A DNA stretch of 64,000 bases from Legionella sp. (GCA_030680075.1 JAUXWR010000404.1:1-64000), one strand, 5' to 3'; positions 27,554 through 37,760 are shown, numbered from the stretch's first letter. Made by a program: numbers and translations. Notes: a model not told the origin generated them from the letters alone.

Positions 27554-28726
27554 ATGAGAGCAGCTGTTTATCTTCATCACGCAAAGCAAGGGGCTGTTCG
27601 TCGCGGCCACCCCTGGATTTTTCCAAAAGCCATAGTAAAGACAAAAGGCAAGCTAATTACCGGTGAATTGGTGGATGTTTTTGGTGCTGATGAAGAACTA
27701 CTGGGGCTTGGGGTCTATAATGAGCATTCTTTGTACCGCGTTCGAGTCCTTGCACAAAATTGGGAGCTAACGTCTTCTCTCACTTTAGATGCATTAATTA
27801 ATACACGTTTAAAACAAGCCCTGTCAATTCGCCAGGCACTGGATTTACCTAATGAAGAGACGACTGCCTATCGTGTATTTAACAGTGAAGCAGATGGTTT
27901 ATCCGGGCTCACCATTGATTGTTTTAATAATATTTGTGTTGTTGCTAGTTCAGCCTATTGGGTTGAGGCTCACCGGGAATTAATTATTGCATGTATACGC
28001 GAAGTTATTTTTTGCAATGACGTCATTTGGCTTTCACAAAGCAAGCCACTGGCGCAGGATGGTTGGAAACATCAAGAGGCAGCACCCGTTGCACTCAGTG
28101 CGGAGGTACTTGAAGCGGGCGTTCGTTATCAGGTAAATTTTGGCCAGGCACAAAAAACAGGCCTTTTCCTTGATCAGCGGGAAAATCATCAACGCATCGC
28201 ACAATTGGCAAAAGGTAAGCGAGTTCTGGACTTGTACACCTATACTGGTGGTTTCGCACTGCATGCGGCAAAGGCCGGCGCTTTAAGCGTTACCGCGGTG
28301 GATAGTTCCGCTCTTGCTATTGAACAAGCTCGTCACAATGCATTAATGAATGGAATTGAAACAATTGAATTTATAGAAGCAGATGCGCGTGATTACCTGG
28401 TTAATGCAGGTGATTATGATTTGGTGATTCTTGACCCACCAAAACTTGTGCCTTCTCAACAACATCTGCAGCGCGCTAAAAATTATTACCGTTATTTGCA
28501 TCGGGAAGTGTTTAAAGCCATGCGAAGTGGTTCATTATTGATGACCTGTAATTGTTCGTCAGCACTGTCGAGTGAGGATTTTTGTGCATTAATTGCAAGC
28601 CAGGCGGCAATGGTTAATAAACAGGCGCGTATACTAGGCGTTTTTGGTCCAGCAAGTTGCCACCCGACAATGCCGGCATTTCCTGAAGGAAATTATCTAA
28701 CGGCCGTGTTACTCGCCATCGTGTAA
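27554..28726 (+). CDS. 23S rRNA cytosine methyltransferase RlmI family
   Basis: About 390 residues. The N-terminal PUA domain (RRGHPWIFPKAI) is followed by a Rossmann SAM-dependent methyltransferase: VLDLYTYTGGFALHAAKAGA is motif I and DLVILDPPKL motif IV. A conserved cysteine follows in TCNCSSALS. E. coli RlmI methylates C1962 of 23S rRNA at carbon 5; the architecture and length agree. I take the ATG at 27554; the reading frame also opens at TTG 27542. It is convergent with the his operon, with a REP unit in between. Confidence 0.85.
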   Translation: MRAAVYLHHAKQGAVRRGHPWIFPKAIVKTKGKLITGELVDVFGADEELLGLGVYNEHSLYRVRVLAQNWELTSSLTLDALINTRLKQALSIRQALDLPNEETTAYRVFNSEADGLSGLTIDCFNNICVVASSAYWVEAHRELIIACIREVIFCNDVIWLSQSKPLAQDGWKHQEAAPVALSAEVLEAGVRYQVNFGQAQKTGLFLDQRENHQRIAQLAKGKRVLDLYTYTGGFALHAAKAGALSVTAVDSSALAIEQARHNALMNGIETIEFIEADARDYLVNAGDYDLVILDPPKLVPSQQHLQRAKNYYRYLHREVFKAMRSGSLLMTCNCSSALSSEDFCALIASQAAMVNKQARILGVFGPASCHPTMPAFPEGNYLTAVLLAIV

Positions 28727-28741
28727 AACTCGTTTTTATTT

Positions 28742-28772
28742 GTAGCCCGTATTAGCGAAAGCGTAATACGGG
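28742..28772. repeat. Single REP-type palindrome
   Basis: GTAGCCCGTATTAGCGAAAG followed by CGTAATACGGG, a single unit with a compensating pair of changes (CCGTATTA with TAATACGG), so the stem is preserved. It lies between the convergent rlmI and hisIE genes. Confidence 0.8.
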
Positions 28773-28789
28773 AAACAGGCTGTGCGCTA

Positions 28790-29428
28790 TTATAGTGCAC
28801 TGATAGAGGCTATATTGCTATAATGACGCTCTTTCAAGCAATCAATCACCGCATAAATATCCAGTTTAGACGCTTGCAATAATACTAATAAATGAAAAAG
28901 AAGATCCGCTGATTCCTCAATTAATTCATCTCTATCGCCTTTAACAGCAGCAATTACCACCTCGGTAGCTTCTTCGCCTACCTTTTGGGCGGTGCGTGCA
29001 AGACCCGCATTTAATAGGTGAGTTGTATAGCCAGTTGAAGAAAGTGCCATTGATTTTTGACGAATGATATCACCTAAATAGGCAAGAAAACTTATCTTCG
29101 CCATACCATCTGGTTGGAAGCAAGACGGCAGGCCTAAATGACAGGCAGCACCCGTGGGCTTTACTTGCACTAATAAGCTATCTCCATCGCAATCGCCTGT
29201 GATAGAAACCACCGCCATTGTATTTCCGGAAGTCGCGCCTTTACGCCATAATTCTTGCCTGCTTCGACTATACAACGTTAACTGACCACTCGTTTGGCTG
29301 ATTTCCAATGCTTCTTTATTCATATAGCCTAACATCAGGACATTACCGCTGTCTGCGTGTTGAATAATGGCTGGAAGTAATCCTGACATCTTTTGCCAGT
29401 CAAGGGTTCTACTATCAAAAATACTCAT
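28790..29428 (-). CDS. Histidine biosynthesis bifunctional protein HisIE
   Basis: About 212 residues combining phosphoribosyl-AMP cyclohydrolase (N-terminal ~115: [38 protein letters not shown]) with phosphoribosyl-ATP pyrophosphohydrolase (C-terminal: [29 protein letters not shown]). It performs steps 2 and 3 of the pathway. It is the last gene of the operon. The ATG at 29428 has GAGGTG upstream and overlaps hisF by 14 bases. Confidence 0.96.
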   Translation of the reverse strand: MSIFDSRTLDWQKMSGLLPAIIQHADSGNVLMLGYMNKEALEISQTSGQLTLYSRSRQELWRKGATSGNTMAVVSITGDCDGDSLLVQVKPTGAACHLGLPSCFQPDGMAKISFLAYLGDIIRQKSMALSSTGYTTHLLNAGLARTAQKVGEEATEVVIAAVKGDRDELIEESADLLFHLLVLLQASKLDIYAVIDCLKERHYSNIASISAL

Positions 29429-30191
29429 ATCGCACCTCAATTTTATTATCAGCTAATTGGCGCTTTACCTCGCTAATAGTCACCACATTATCATGAAAAA
29501 TACTTGCAGCCAGCGCCCCGTCTGCTTGCGTTTTAGTAAAAAGGCGAACAAAATCCTCTGCATTCCCAGCGCCACCTGACGCAACCAAAGGAACCTCTGT
29601 AATGGCTCTGATTGCTTGTAATTGATGAAGATCATAGCCTCTGCGAACCCCATCGGATTGCATACAATTCAACACAATTTCACCCGCTCCTCTATCCTGG
29701 ACTTCTCCTACCCACTCGCGTGTTTTCCGTTTTGAGTTTTTGGTTTTGGAGGTGTCTCCTGTGTATTGAAAAACATAAAAATCATCGTCTATCCATTGAC
29801 TATCAATACCGACAACCACACATTGGCTACCAAAGAAGGTGCTTAATTCATTGATAAGTTGCGGGTTTTCCAGAGCCGGACTATTAATGGATATTTTATC
29901 AGCCCCGGCATTTAAGATAGCACGTGCTTTATCAATATTTTCAATGCCGCCTGCAACGGTAAATGGAATGTTAATGGTCGCTGCTACCTGATTTATCCAC
30001 TCAGCACAAACAGAGCGTTGAGCGCTGCTTGCGGTAATGTCATAAAATACCAACTCATCAGCACCCTCTAATGCATAGCGGGAAGCAAGGGGCAGAATAT
30101 CGCCGATGATGCGGTGGTTGCGAAATTTTACACCCTTAACCACCAGATTATCACGCACATCAAGACAGGGAATAATTCGTTTGGCGAGCAT
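29415..30191 (-). CDS. Imidazole glycerol phosphate synthase, cyclase subunit HisF
   Basis: 258-residue TIM barrel. With HisH it turns PRFAR and ammonia into imidazole glycerol phosphate and AICAR. The start [14 protein letters not shown] with Asp11 and the phosphate loops TVAGGIEN and VASGGAGN are typical; Asp130 is in VVGIDSQW. The length and form are those of enterobacterial HisF. It overlaps hisA by one base and hisIE by 14, so translation is likely coupled. Confidence 0.97.
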   Translation of the reverse strand: MLAKRIIPCLDVRDNLVVKGVKFRNHRIIGDILPLASRYALEGADELVFYDITASSAQRSVCAEWINQVAATINIPFTVAGGIENIDKARAILNAGADKISINSPALENPQLINELSTFFGSQCVVVGIDSQWIDDDFYVFQYTGDTSKTKNSKRKTREWVGEVQDRGAGEIVLNCMQSDGVRRGYDLHQLQAIRAITEVPLVASGGAGNAEDFVRLFTKTQADGALAASIFHDNVVTISEVKRQLADNKIEVRYEYF

Positions 30192-30922
30192 TATGAGCTA
30201 CTCCCGCTAGTGCATGATAAGTCAAACTCACTTTCATATAAGGCTCGTCCAACAATAGCGGCACTTATACCAAGGGTGCTTAATGTATCAATATCTTCCG
30301 GGTTACGAATTCCACCTGACGCCTGCCACTGTAACGCGGGAAAACGCCGAACAGCTTCTCGATAAAGCGAAATATTAGGACCGTTCATCATGCCGTCACA
30401 GGCAATATCTGTGCATAAAACATCGACGATTCCCAGTTGCTGATAAAAATCCACTACTTCCCATAAACTGCTATCCGTTGTCTTTTGCCAGCCATGAATA
30501 GCAGGTTTCGGAAGGGCGTTTTCGATATTGACGTCTATCGCGATCACAATAGCCTCAGCTCCACTGTATTTTATAATTTGTTCGGTCAATTCAGGCATGG
30601 TAATAGCAATGCTGCCAATAACAAGCTTATCAATGCCCGCATCAATAAAGGCTTTGGCACTGGCAAGGCTTCTAATACCGCCACCGGCTTGCAATGTCAT
30701 ACCAGGAGACTTCATGGATTTTATCAAAGCGAGTTGTTTAATTTCACCCGATTTTGCGCCGTCCAAATCAACCACATGCAGGTGTTTAGCACCTCGTTGA
30801 CTATAGCTTTTTACCAGCGAAAGAGGTGATTGCGGATAAATAGTGGTGTGATTAAATTTGCCCTGACGAAGTCGTACGCACAGGCCTTGTTGCAAATCAA
30901 TAGCAGGAATGATTTTCATCAT
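30191..30922 (-). CDS. Phosphoribosylformimino-AICAR isomerase HisA
   Basis: 243-residue TIM barrel homologous to HisF, catalysing the Amadori rearrangement of ProFAR to PRFAR. Asp8 (PAIDLQ) and Asp127-region (VIAIDVN) are the expected catalytic acids, with GGIRSLA and SGGIRNPED as phosphate sites. AGGAG lies close upstream of the ATG. It overlaps hisH by four bases. Confidence 0.97.
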   Translation of the reverse strand: MMKIIPAIDLQQGLCVRLRQGKFNHTTIYPQSPLSLVKSYSQRGAKHLHVVDLDGAKSGEIKQLALIKSMKSPGMTLQAGGGIRSLASAKAFIDAGIDKLVIGSIAITMPELTEQIIKYSGAEAIVIAIDVNIENALPKPAIHGWQKTTDSSLWEVVDFYQQLGIVDVLCTDIACDGMMNGPNISLYREAVRRFPALQWQASGGIRNPEDIDTLSTLGISAAIVGRALYESEFDLSCTSGSSS

Positions 30923-31521
30923 GCACGCTCCTTCTGTAAAAAATTATTAAGAAGAATTAAGCCGGTTTCAGCGGATTTTTCCGGATGAAATTGCATCCCA
31001 AAAATATTATCGCGCTGCACAATCGCACTAAATTCTTCACTGTAGTGACAGCGAGCTAACTCACTCTCCTGATTGGATGTAAAATGAGCGTAGCTGTGAA
31101 CAAAATAAACATAAGCTTTATCGGGTAGTCCTTGGCTTAATGAAGAGGTTCTGGCCCATAAAAGCTTGTTCCAGCCCATGTGAGGAACAGGCTGATGTGC
31201 TTTGACGGGCAGCCGTTTGATAACACCTGGAATAAGACCCAAACAATTAACATTGCCTTCTTCGCTGTAGTCAAACAGTAATTGCATGCCTAAACAAATA
31301 CCGAGCACCGGTTGGTTTAATGATTTTATCACCTTCACCAAATTATACTTAAGCAAGGCTTGCATGGCAGGTTTTGCAGCACCCACACCGGGAATAATCA
31401 CCTGACTCGCGGTCATGATATCAGCAGCGTCATGGGTCAGTTTATAGGTATAACCTAACCGTTTAAGCGCATTGCCAAGTGAGGTAAGATTGTTGCCGCA
31501 TACATCAATGACTGCAATCAT
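30919..31521 (-). CDS. Imidazole glycerol phosphate synthase, glutaminase subunit HisH
   Basis: 200-residue class I glutamine amidotransferase that supplies ammonia to HisF. The nucleophile is Cys76 in GICLGMQ, and His/Glu are in MQFHPEKS near residue 178. The oxyanion strand PGVGA is present. It overlaps both neighbours by four bases (ATGA type). Confidence 0.97.
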   Translation of the reverse strand: MIAVIDVCGNNLTSLGNALKRLGYTYKLTHDAADIMTASQVIIPGVGAAKPAMQALLKYNLVKVIKSLNQPVLGICLGMQLLFDYSEEGNVNCLGLIPGVIKRLPVKAHQPVPHMGWNKLLWARTSSLSQGLPDKAYVYFVHSYAHFTSNQESELARCHYSEEFSAIVQRDNIFGMQFHPEKSAETGLILLNNFLQKERA

Positions 31522-32576
31522 AAAACCCCCTTTGTCGATGGCAAATTAGTCGCATTTACAGTGACAGCCTGGCGCAGTGCACGACCCAGCGCCTTAAAGC
31601 ACGCCTCAATCATGTGGTGATGATTTTCACCTCTCACCGATACGTGCAAGCTTGCTCCTAAACTGCTGGCTAATGAACTAAAAAAATGTGCGACCATTTC
31701 GGTCGCCATGCCCCCAACAAATTCACGGGTAAATTTGCCATCAAAATTACAAAAGCTGCGACCACAGACATCGATAGCCACCGTTGCCAGTGCTTCATCC
31801 ATCGGAAGGGTAAAACCATAGCGGGCGATACCCCATTTATCACCTAAAGCTTTTTGCAATGCCTCACCAAAGGCCAGGGCTGTATCCTCAATTAAATGGT
31901 GCTCATCCACTACCATATCGCCTGAAGCCTCTACTTTCAGGCAAAAGCCACCGTGTTTTGCGATTTGCTCTAACATATGACTAAAAAAACCAATCGGTGT
32001 TTTAATCTGGCAGGGTTCATCGCTATCCAGTGTTATAGTTAGGCAGATGGTTGTTTCATTGGTTTTACGCACAATGGTCGCTTGTCGCGTTCGCTGCAAA
32101 ATCGTCTCGGCAACGGTTTTCCAGCTATTCTTTTGATTGATTGGTAAATAGGGAAGACCTAAATTACTCGCGAATTGCCTGTCTGTTTCTCTGTCACCAA
32201 TCATCCAGGAGTTAGTGCTATCAATGCGGTTATATTTAAGAAAATCATCGAGTAAACCCGTTTTGGGTTTGCGACAGGCGCATTGGTCATCTTCTCTGTG
32301 CGGGCAGATGAAAATATCGCTGAAGGTAATGCCTTGGGAGGCAAATAAAGCCAACACAAAATCCTGGCATAGTTGAAAATGTTGCGCAAGAAAACTACTG
32401 CTGCCCAAGCCGTCTTGATTGCTCACCATGACCAGACGAAACCCGGCTTTTGAAAGCGCTAAAAGGGCGGGAATGACATCAGGACACAACCGAATCTTGT
32501 TTAATGTATCAACTTGAAAATCATCAGGTTCTTCAATGAGCGTACCATCTCTATCAATAAATAGTATTTTTTGCAT
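31518..32576 (-). CDS. Bifunctional HisB: histidinol phosphatase and IGP dehydratase
   Basis: 352 residues. The N-terminal HAD phosphatase has the DRDGT motif with Asp8 and Asp10, and the zinc ligands [14 protein letters not shown]. The C-terminal domain (from about 165) is imidazole glycerol phosphate dehydratase, with [24 protein letters not shown] and [15 protein letters not shown] metal-binding motifs. It covers steps 6 and 8. The fused form is typical of gammaproteobacteria. Confidence 0.97.
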   Translation of the reverse strand: MQKILFIDRDGTLIEEPDDFQVDTLNKIRLCPDVIPALLALSKAGFRLVMVSNQDGLGSSSFLAQHFQLCQDFVLALFASQGITFSDIFICPHREDDQCACRKPKTGLLDDFLKYNRIDSTNSWMIGDRETDRQFASNLGLPYLPINQKNSWKTVAETILQRTRQATIVRKTNETTICLTITLDSDEPCQIKTPIGFFSHMLEQIAKHGGFCLKVEASGDMVVDEHHLIEDTALAFGEALQKALGDKWGIARYGFTLPMDEALATVAIDVCGRSFCNFDGKFTREFVGGMATEMVAHFFSSLASSLGASLHVSVRGENHHHMIEACFKALGRALRQAVTVNATNLPSTKGVL

Positions 32577-32595
32577 AATTTATTCCGGTTGCAAT

Positions 32596-33654
32596 TTAAC
32601 CTTTAAATGTTTCCAACACATTCAAGAGCGTTATATTTTGCGCTTCACTACCAACGGTAATACGCATCGTGTCTTTTAGTGCCCCATCATTGGGAAAGCG
32701 ACGTATGGCTATATCATGGCAGGAAAACCAATGTGCCAGAGCATGCGCATAAGGGCTCTTTATAAGGAGAAAATTAGCGTGACTCGGGTAAATTGATGCT
32801 ATCCAGGGAGATTTTTGCAAGTCGCTGATTAATTGGTCTCGTGCGCTTAAAACTTGCCGGGTTTTTGTGGTAAACCAGTCATTGTCGGTTAGCGCCACGA
32901 GAGCCAAATCGAGAACAGGGCTAGATAATAAATAAGGGGCGCGGGTTTTTTGCAGGGCCGTGATAATGGGCTCTTGAGCAATAATACTCCCTATGCGTAA
33001 CCCCGCCAACCCATAAGCTTTTGACAGAGTACGCAGTATTATCAGATTTTCGAAATCGGAAAGCAGCGTGGTGGCACTGTTGATTTTGGCAAATTCAATA
33101 TAAGCTTCATCCACAATAACGACGGCTTTATTGGTAAAGGCATCGCAAATTTCGGCAATGTTCTCAAGAGTAAGCAAGTTACCCGTGGGATTATTGGGTT
33201 GGCAGAGCATGATGATATTACACCCTGGTTGCCAGGCATTAAACAAATCCTTTAATGACAAACCAAACCCCTGTGACTCATCAAGCGGGCAATTAATAAC
33301 AGCTGCGTTTTGTAGTTGCGCATAAAATGCGTACAATGAAAACGTAGGCGGGCATTGTAAAATGCTATTTTTCCCGGCACTTAAAAAAAGGCGCATGAGA
33401 GCGTCGATGCCATCATCACTGCCCCTTGTCACCAGTATTTGTTCACTTTTTACCTGATAGCGACGAGCCAGTTGCTCTTGTAAGAGGTTTTGCTTTCTCA
33501 CGTCCGGATAGTGATTGAACGCTCCTGTGTCGGCAGGTAAGGGGCACCAGGGTAATTCATTTGCGTGTAAACGATTGGTTAACGTGTCACTTTCCGATTG
33601 GGAGGTCACTATAGTGTTTTTTAACTCAGGTCTTATCAAATTAAGTACAGACAT
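32596..33654 (-). CDS. Histidinol-phosphate aminotransferase HisC
   Basis: 352-residue PLP enzyme of fold type I converting imidazole acetol phosphate and glutamate to histidinol phosphate. The PLP lysine is in RTLSKAYGLAGLRIG, the Asp/Tyr pair is in VIVDEAYIEF, and NPNNPTG-like QPNNPTG is present. A 19-base gap separates it from hisB, the longest in the operon. Confidence 0.96.
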   Translation of the reverse strand: MSVLNLIRPELKNTIVTSQSESDTLTNRLHANELPWCPLPADTGAFNHYPDVRKQNLLQEQLARRYQVKSEQILVTRGSDDGIDALMRLFLSAGKNSILQCPPTFSLYAFYAQLQNAAVINCPLDESQGFGLSLKDLFNAWQPGCNIIMLCQPNNPTGNLLTLENIAEICDAFTNKAVVIVDEAYIEFAKINSATTLLSDFENLIILRTLSKAYGLAGLRIGSIIAQEPIITALQKTRAPYLLSSPVLDLALVALTDNDWFTTKTRQVLSARDQLISDLQKSPWIASIYPSHANFLLIKSPYAHALAHWFSCHDIAIRRFPNDGALKDTMRITVGSEAQNITLLNVLETFKG

Positions 33655-33657
33655 TAC

Positions 33658-34944
33658 TTATTCTCCTAATCTTATTTTTATGGCGTTGGCATGCGCATCC
33701 AGTCCTTCCAATCGCGCGAGAGTAGCGGCAGCGTCTCCAAGCGTTTTTATGCCTTCTTCAGCTACTGATTGCACACTGATCATTTTTAAAAAATCGACCG
33801 TTCCTAAACCACTATGACTCTTGGCATAACCATTTGTGGGTAACACATGATTACTGCCGGTCACGTAATCCCCCATCGTTTCAGCAGCCCACTGACCGAG
33901 AAAGATAGTTCCGGCGGCATTAATATCTGGCACCCAATCGCCTGCATCGCGGCAATTAATTATTAAATGTTCAGGCGCATAATTGTTAATCAGTTCTACC
34001 TGCTCATCTCGCCCACGACAGACTATGATGGCGCTATGACTGAGCGCCTCTTTAATAACGGATTGGCGTGAAAGTGTATTAATTTGTTTGGCAAGGGCTT
34101 CTTGTACAGCGCGCGCCAAGGTATTACTTTCACAAAGCAGAAACACTTGAGAATCGACGCCATGCTCTGCTTGCGCGAGCAAATCGGCTGCAATAAATTC
34201 AGGATTGGCGTAGTTATCCGCCACAATCATTACTTCAGAAGGGCCAGCTGGCATATCAATAGCTGCGCCTTTTGGGTCTTTTGCCACTTGCGATTTGGCT
34301 TCCGTCACAAAGCTGTTGCCCGGGCCAAACAATTTATCAACTTTGGTCACCGACTCACTACCATAAGCCATGGCAGCAATTGCCTGAGCGCCGCCTAATT
34401 GATAAATGGTGTCAATGTTACAAAGACGTGCGGCAACCAACAAGTGGGGATCAATTAAGCCCGTTTTGTTAACTGGTGTGCATAGCACCTTTACGGGACA
34501 GCCCGCGATTTTGGCAGGAATTGCCTGCATTAATAAGGATGATATTAAAGGCGTGTTATTCCCACCGGGAACATATAATCCAACTTTTTCAATAGGACGA
34601 TAGAGGCGTTGGATAGTGATGCCAGGAGCCGTGTTAACCGTTAACGAGGATGGCATGGTTGCTTCATGATACCGAGTAATAGTGTTTATAGCAGTTTTGA
34701 TAGCTGTATAGGCCTCAGCACTAATCTCTGCATTAGCAATACGCTCGCGTGAAACAATAATACTGTCAGGTTCTTGTTTATCAAATTCGCGGGTGAATTC
34801 CCGTAATGCCTGATCGCCACGTGTCTGAACAGCACTGATAATATCTTGAACCAGATCTTGTACGCTGGTGCCTGATACAGGTCTTGAAAATAGGGGTTTT
34901 CGCGCACTTTCGGATATATTTTCCCACTCAATAATTTTTAACAT
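33658..34944 (-). CDS. Histidinol dehydrogenase HisD
   Basis: 428 residues catalysing the last two NAD-dependent oxidations of histidinol to histidine with zinc. Signatures are GLYVPGGNNTPLISSLLM, QLGGAQAIAAMAYG, GPGNSFVTEAK, QAEHGVD and the glycine-rich HVLPT region. Length matches the family (~434). It follows hisG after three bases and precedes hisC by three. Confidence 0.97.
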   Translation of the reverse strand: MLKIIEWENISESARKPLFSRPVSGTSVQDLVQDIISAVQTRGDQALREFTREFDKQEPDSIIVSRERIANAEISAEAYTAIKTAINTITRYHEATMPSSLTVNTAPGITIQRLYRPIEKVGLYVPGGNNTPLISSLLMQAIPAKIAGCPVKVLCTPVNKTGLIDPHLLVAARLCNIDTIYQLGGAQAIAAMAYGSESVTKVDKLFGPGNSFVTEAKSQVAKDPKGAAIDMPAGPSEVMIVADNYANPEFIAADLLAQAEHGVDSQVFLLCESNTLARAVQEALAKQINTLSRQSVIKEALSHSAIIVCRGRDEQVELINNYAPEHLIINCRDAGDWVPDINAAGTIFLGQWAAETMGDYVTGSNHVLPTNGYAKSHSGLGTVDFLKMISVQSVAEEGIKTLGDAAATLARLEGLDAHANAIKIRLGE

Positions 34945-34947
34945 GAA

Positions 34948-35829
34948 TTACTCCAGCATTTTTTCAATAGGCAGCACTAAAATTGAACTGGCGCCAAGCG
35001 ATTGAATTGTTTCAAGCGTACTCCAGAAAATCCCCTCACTGGAAACCACATGAACGGCCACTTTATCCGGAGAGGCAGGTAGAGGCAGAATAGTGGGAGA
35101 CTCCGCACCGGGTAATTGCTCACATATACGAGCAAGGGCTTGCTTTGGAGCGTGAAAGACGATGTATTTACGTTCAATTGCTTGCGTGACTGCGGTAATT
35201 CGTCGCTGTAACATCACCAATAAATCGGCAAGCTCTTTTTCCAGTGGTTTGCGCGCCTGGATAAACATCGCCTGACTGTGTAAAAGAGTATCTACTTCAA
35301 TGAGTTTATTTTCTTCAAGGGTCTGACCGCTTGAAACCAGATCACAAATAACATCGGCCATTCCCATGCGAGGCGCAACCTCTACAGAGCCTGATAAAAA
35401 TAAAATTTCCGCACAAATTTGCCGACTTTCGAGGTATTGGTTTAAGAGATTGGGGTAGCTTGTGGCAATTCGTTTTCCATCAAGACTGCCTGGGCCCTGA
35501 TAATCAAATGATTCAGGAACGGCAATCGATAATCGGCATCGACAACTGCCCAAAGCCTGAATAATGGTGTATTTTTTGACAGGAGAGGTTAAGGCTGCTT
35601 CCAGTAGAACATTTTCCCCAACAATCCCCCCATCGCAAAGTCCATCAAAAACAAGGGTTGGAATGTCATCATCTCGAACGAAAAGAAGATCAATGGGGAA
35701 ATTATCGACATGACTTAAAAGGGCGTTATCTTTAATGCGAAATTTTAAACCACAACGGTTTAAGAGACTGATAGATTCTTTGGCGAGCCTACCTTTTTTT
35801 TGTAGTGCTAAACGAAGTCTTTTGGTCAT
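34948..35829 (-). CDS. ATP phosphoribosyltransferase HisG (long form)
   Basis: About 293 residues, first enzyme of the pathway, joining ATP and PRPP. The start at 35829 gives the normal MTKRLRLALQKKGRL N-terminus with GGAG upstream; the open frame to 35982 overlaps the hisR gene and is not real. DGLCDGGIVGENVL and ADVICDLVSSGQTLEEN (PRPP site) are clear, and the C-terminal ~75 residues form the regulatory ACT-like domain of the long, self-sufficient form that responds to histidine. Its ATG overlaps the hisR stop (ATGA). Confidence 0.96.
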   Translation of the reverse strand: MTKRLRLALQKKGRLAKESISLLNRCGLKFRIKDNALLSHVDNFPIDLLFVRDDDIPTLVFDGLCDGGIVGENVLLEAALTSPVKKYTIIQALGSCRCRLSIAVPESFDYQGPGSLDGKRIATSYPNLLNQYLESRQICAEILFLSGSVEVAPRMGMADVICDLVSSGQTLEENKLIEVDTLLHSQAMFIQARKPLEKELADLLVMLQRRITAVTQAIERKYIVFHAPKQALARICEQLPGAESPTILPLPASPDKVAVHVVSSEGIFWSTLETIQSLGASSILVLPIEKMLE

Positions 35830-36122
35830 GATTGCTCCAGTCGTTCTGCTAATAATAAATAACCACCGCTTCCAAGGCTCAAGCAGCGAGCTACGCGGGT
35901 GATGGTGGTAACGCTGACCCCGGTTTGCTCGTGAATAGTGCGATAGGGGATGCCTTGTCGCAATAAGGGCACAACCAGCCACCTGTCCGCCATTGCTTCA
36001 AGCTCTGCCGGGGTACATAAATCCGTGAAAAAAGCGGTTGCCTCATTTTGATTTTGCAGAAGGCTAATCGCATGCATAAGGGAATCAATAGCGTGTTGAT
36101 GGTTAGTATGATGTATTTTCAT
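35826..36122 (-). CDS. TrpR-like regulator heading the his operon (YerC/HisR type)
   Basis: 98 residues of the TrpR-related YerC/YecD family. LCTPAELEAMADRWLVVPLL is the helical core, and YRTIHEQTGVSVTTITRVARCL is a clear helix-turn-helix. A gene of this family at the head of a his operon is a known arrangement, and the protein is thought to repress the operon in response to histidine. The ATGA overlap with hisG fits autoregulation from one promoter. I could not identify an operator with confidence. Confidence 0.85.
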   Translation of the reverse strand: MKIHHTNHQHAIDSLMHAISLLQNQNEATAFFTDLCTPAELEAMADRWLVVPLLRQGIPYRTIHEQTGVSVTTITRVARCLSLGSGGYLLLAERLEQS

Positions 36123-36154
36123 GATAGTGTATTAATGTGATGTAACGTTGGTGC

Positions 36155-36183
36155 AGTATATTTTGTTATTGAAGAGTTGTCAA
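36155..36183 (-). promoter_or_regulatory. Strong sigma-70 promoter of the his operon
   Basis: On the minus strand TTGACA (complement of 36178-36183) and TATACT (complement of 36155-36160) are exactly 17 bases apart, about 33 bases before the start of the TrpR-like gene. A perfect -35 box and a near-perfect -10 box suggest a strong promoter that needs a repressor. An AACGTT palindrome lies just downstream (36144-36149). Confidence 0.8.
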
Positions 36184-36268
36184 TCGCTATTGGGTATCAC
36201 GTTAATTCAAAGGATTGACTTATCCTGACATTTAGGCTGAGATGATTCTTTATTTTTGAGAGAATCAT

Positions 36269-36811
36269 ATGCTGCTTAAAAAAGATAATTCTTGTTTACT
36301 GCTTATTGATGTGCAGGAAAAATTAACCCCATTGGTACAAAAACCAGAGGCATTAATAGAGCGCTGCCAATGGCTAATGCGCCTTGCAACGGATCTTCAC
36401 GTGCCGCTCATAGTGAGTGAGCAATACCCCAGAGGATTAGGTATAACAGTGGCGCCGCTGCTTGAAGTGTCAGAGAAAGATACCTCAATTGAAAAGGTTC
36501 ATTTCTCCTGTTGGCGAGAACCGCGTTTTAAAAAGCGCCTGCAATCGCTGAATAAAATGCAACTCGTGTTAATTGGCATAGAAACTCACGTTTGTGTTTT
36601 ACAAACAGCAATGGATTTAATAAGTGCTGATTATGAGGTATTCGTCGTGGTTGATGCGGTAAGCAGCCGGGACGAGCTTGATTATAAATATGCCCTCAAA
36701 CGCATGAAGCAGGCAGGTATTCAGTTAGTCACTTCTGAAATGGTATTTTTTGAATGGGTAGGACAGGCTGGAACGCCTGAGTTTAAGACGCTTAGTAAGT
36801 CTTATTTATAA
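36269..36811 (+). CDS. Isochorismatase-family cysteine hydrolase
   Basis: 180 residues, resembling the YcaC-like hydrolases. The catalytic triad is visible as Asp14 (LLIDVQE), Lys76 (EKVHFSC) and Cys109 (ETHVCVLQ). The family hydrolyses various amides or vinyl ethers; the substrate cannot be told. It is divergent from the his operon, with 146 bases between the starts, and is followed by a REP unit. There is no linked siderophore gene, so true isochorismatase activity is not indicated. Confidence 0.8.
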   Translation: MLLKKDNSCLLLIDVQEKLTPLVQKPEALIERCQWLMRLATDLHVPLIVSEQYPRGLGITVAPLLEVSEKDTSIEKVHFSCWREPRFKKRLQSLNKMQLVLIGIETHVCVLQTAMDLISADYEVFVVVDAVSSRDELDYKYALKRMKQAGIQLVTSEMVFFEWVGQAGTPEFKTLSKSYL

Positions 36812-36826
36812 GTGACAAAACGCATT

Positions 36827-36852
36827 CCCCGGATTACGCGAGCGTAATCCGG
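36827..36852. repeat. Single REP-type palindrome
   Basis: CCCCGGATTACGCGAGCGTAATCCGG, a nearly perfect palindrome of the same family as the units around bamD, in the gap between the hydrolase and the SDR gene. Confidence 0.8.
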
Positions 36853-36924
36853 TCCACTCTACAATTTGAGTTTGATGGGATACTATATAACTCATTCAAA
36901 TCATTAAGCAGGGAATAATAATAA

Positions 36925-37674
36925 ATGAACCTGGATAATCAAATTGCGGTAATTACGGGTGGCGCTTCAGGAATGGGGCGAGCATGTGCAGAGCTATTGT
37001 GCGCACGTGGTGTGAAGGTTGTTGTATGGGATAAAATGATTAATGAGGCTGAGAGCCACATAACCGCAATTGCCTGCGATGTCAGTTCCGATGTGGATGT
37101 GGAACGCGCCATGCAAGAGACAATTAAACAAGTCGGTACACCGCGAATTTGTATTAATTGCGCAGGTATAGCACCTGCAAAGCGCATGGTGGGGAAAGAG
37201 GGCGCTATGCCTCTGGCGGCTTTTAAACAAGTTATTGATATTAATCTCGTGGGCACCTTTAATGTAATGCGAGTTGCAGCAGAAGCGATGACTCATCTTG
37301 ATATAGAAAAAAACTCACAAGAGAGGGGGGTTATTATTAACACGGCCTCCATTGCTGCCTTTGAAGGGCAAATTGGCCAATTAGCTTATAGTGCGTCGAA
37401 AGGGGGCGTGGTTTCTATGACACTGCCTGCAGCTCGAGAATTAGCGCAATACGGTATTCGCGTTAATACTATAGCGCCTGGTCTAATCGCGACCCCAATG
37501 CTCCTTAATATGCCAGAAGAGGTGCAAGCAAGCCTTGCGGCCACGGTAACGTTTCCCAAAAGGTTGGGACGCCCTGAAGAGTTTGCCGCTTTGGTTTTGC
37601 ATATTATTGAAAATGAGTTAATAAATGGCGAGGTTATCAGGCTTGATGGCGCGCTTCGAATGCAAGCGCGTTAA
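36925..37674 (+). CDS. Short-chain dehydrogenase/reductase
   Basis: 249-residue classical SDR. The NAD(P) loop TGGASGMG is at residues 11-18, NCAG at 78-81, and the catalytic Ser142, Tyr155 and Lys159 are all present. PGLIATPM follows. A Trp-Asp after strand 2 (VVVWDK) favours NAD over NADP. It is most like 3-hydroxyacyl-CoA dehydrogenases of the type II (HSD10) kind, from overall motif spacing; this sub-assignment is tentative. Confidence 0.8.
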   Translation: MNLDNQIAVITGGASGMGRACAELLCARGVKVVVWDKMINEAESHITAIACDVSSDVDVERAMQETIKQVGTPRICINCAGIAPAKRMVGKEGAMPLAAFKQVIDINLVGTFNVMRVAAEAMTHLDIEKNSQERGVIINTASIAAFEGQIGQLAYSASKGGVVSMTLPAARELAQYGIRVNTIAPGLIATPMLLNMPEEVQASLAATVTFPKRLGRPEEFAALVLHIIENELINGEVIRLDGALRMQAR

Positions 37675-37685
37675 TGGTGGGCCAT

Positions 37686-37713
37686 CCCGGATAAAATGGT
37701 TATTTTACCCGGG
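37686..37713. terminator. Hairpin between convergent genes
   Basis: CCCGGATAAAAT and ATTTTACCCGGG pair with one mismatch around GGTT. It lies just after the SDR stop and ahead of the convergent FlgM-like gene. The A/T part of the stem could act on either strand, but no long T-tract follows. Confidence 0.5.
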
Positions 37714-37760
37714 AATGAAATCTGTTTGGTTAAGGCATTCTAAATGCAAAAAAATGTGTT

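Noticed and set aside
35830..35982. Extended N-terminus of HisG (51 extra residues)
   Set aside because: It overlaps the TrpR-like gene in another frame, while the ATG at 35829 has an RBS and gives the standard HisG start.
36123..36154. Operator palindrome for the TrpR-like regulator
   Set aside because: Only the 6-base AACGTT is symmetrical; longer arms do not pair, so no site is claimed.
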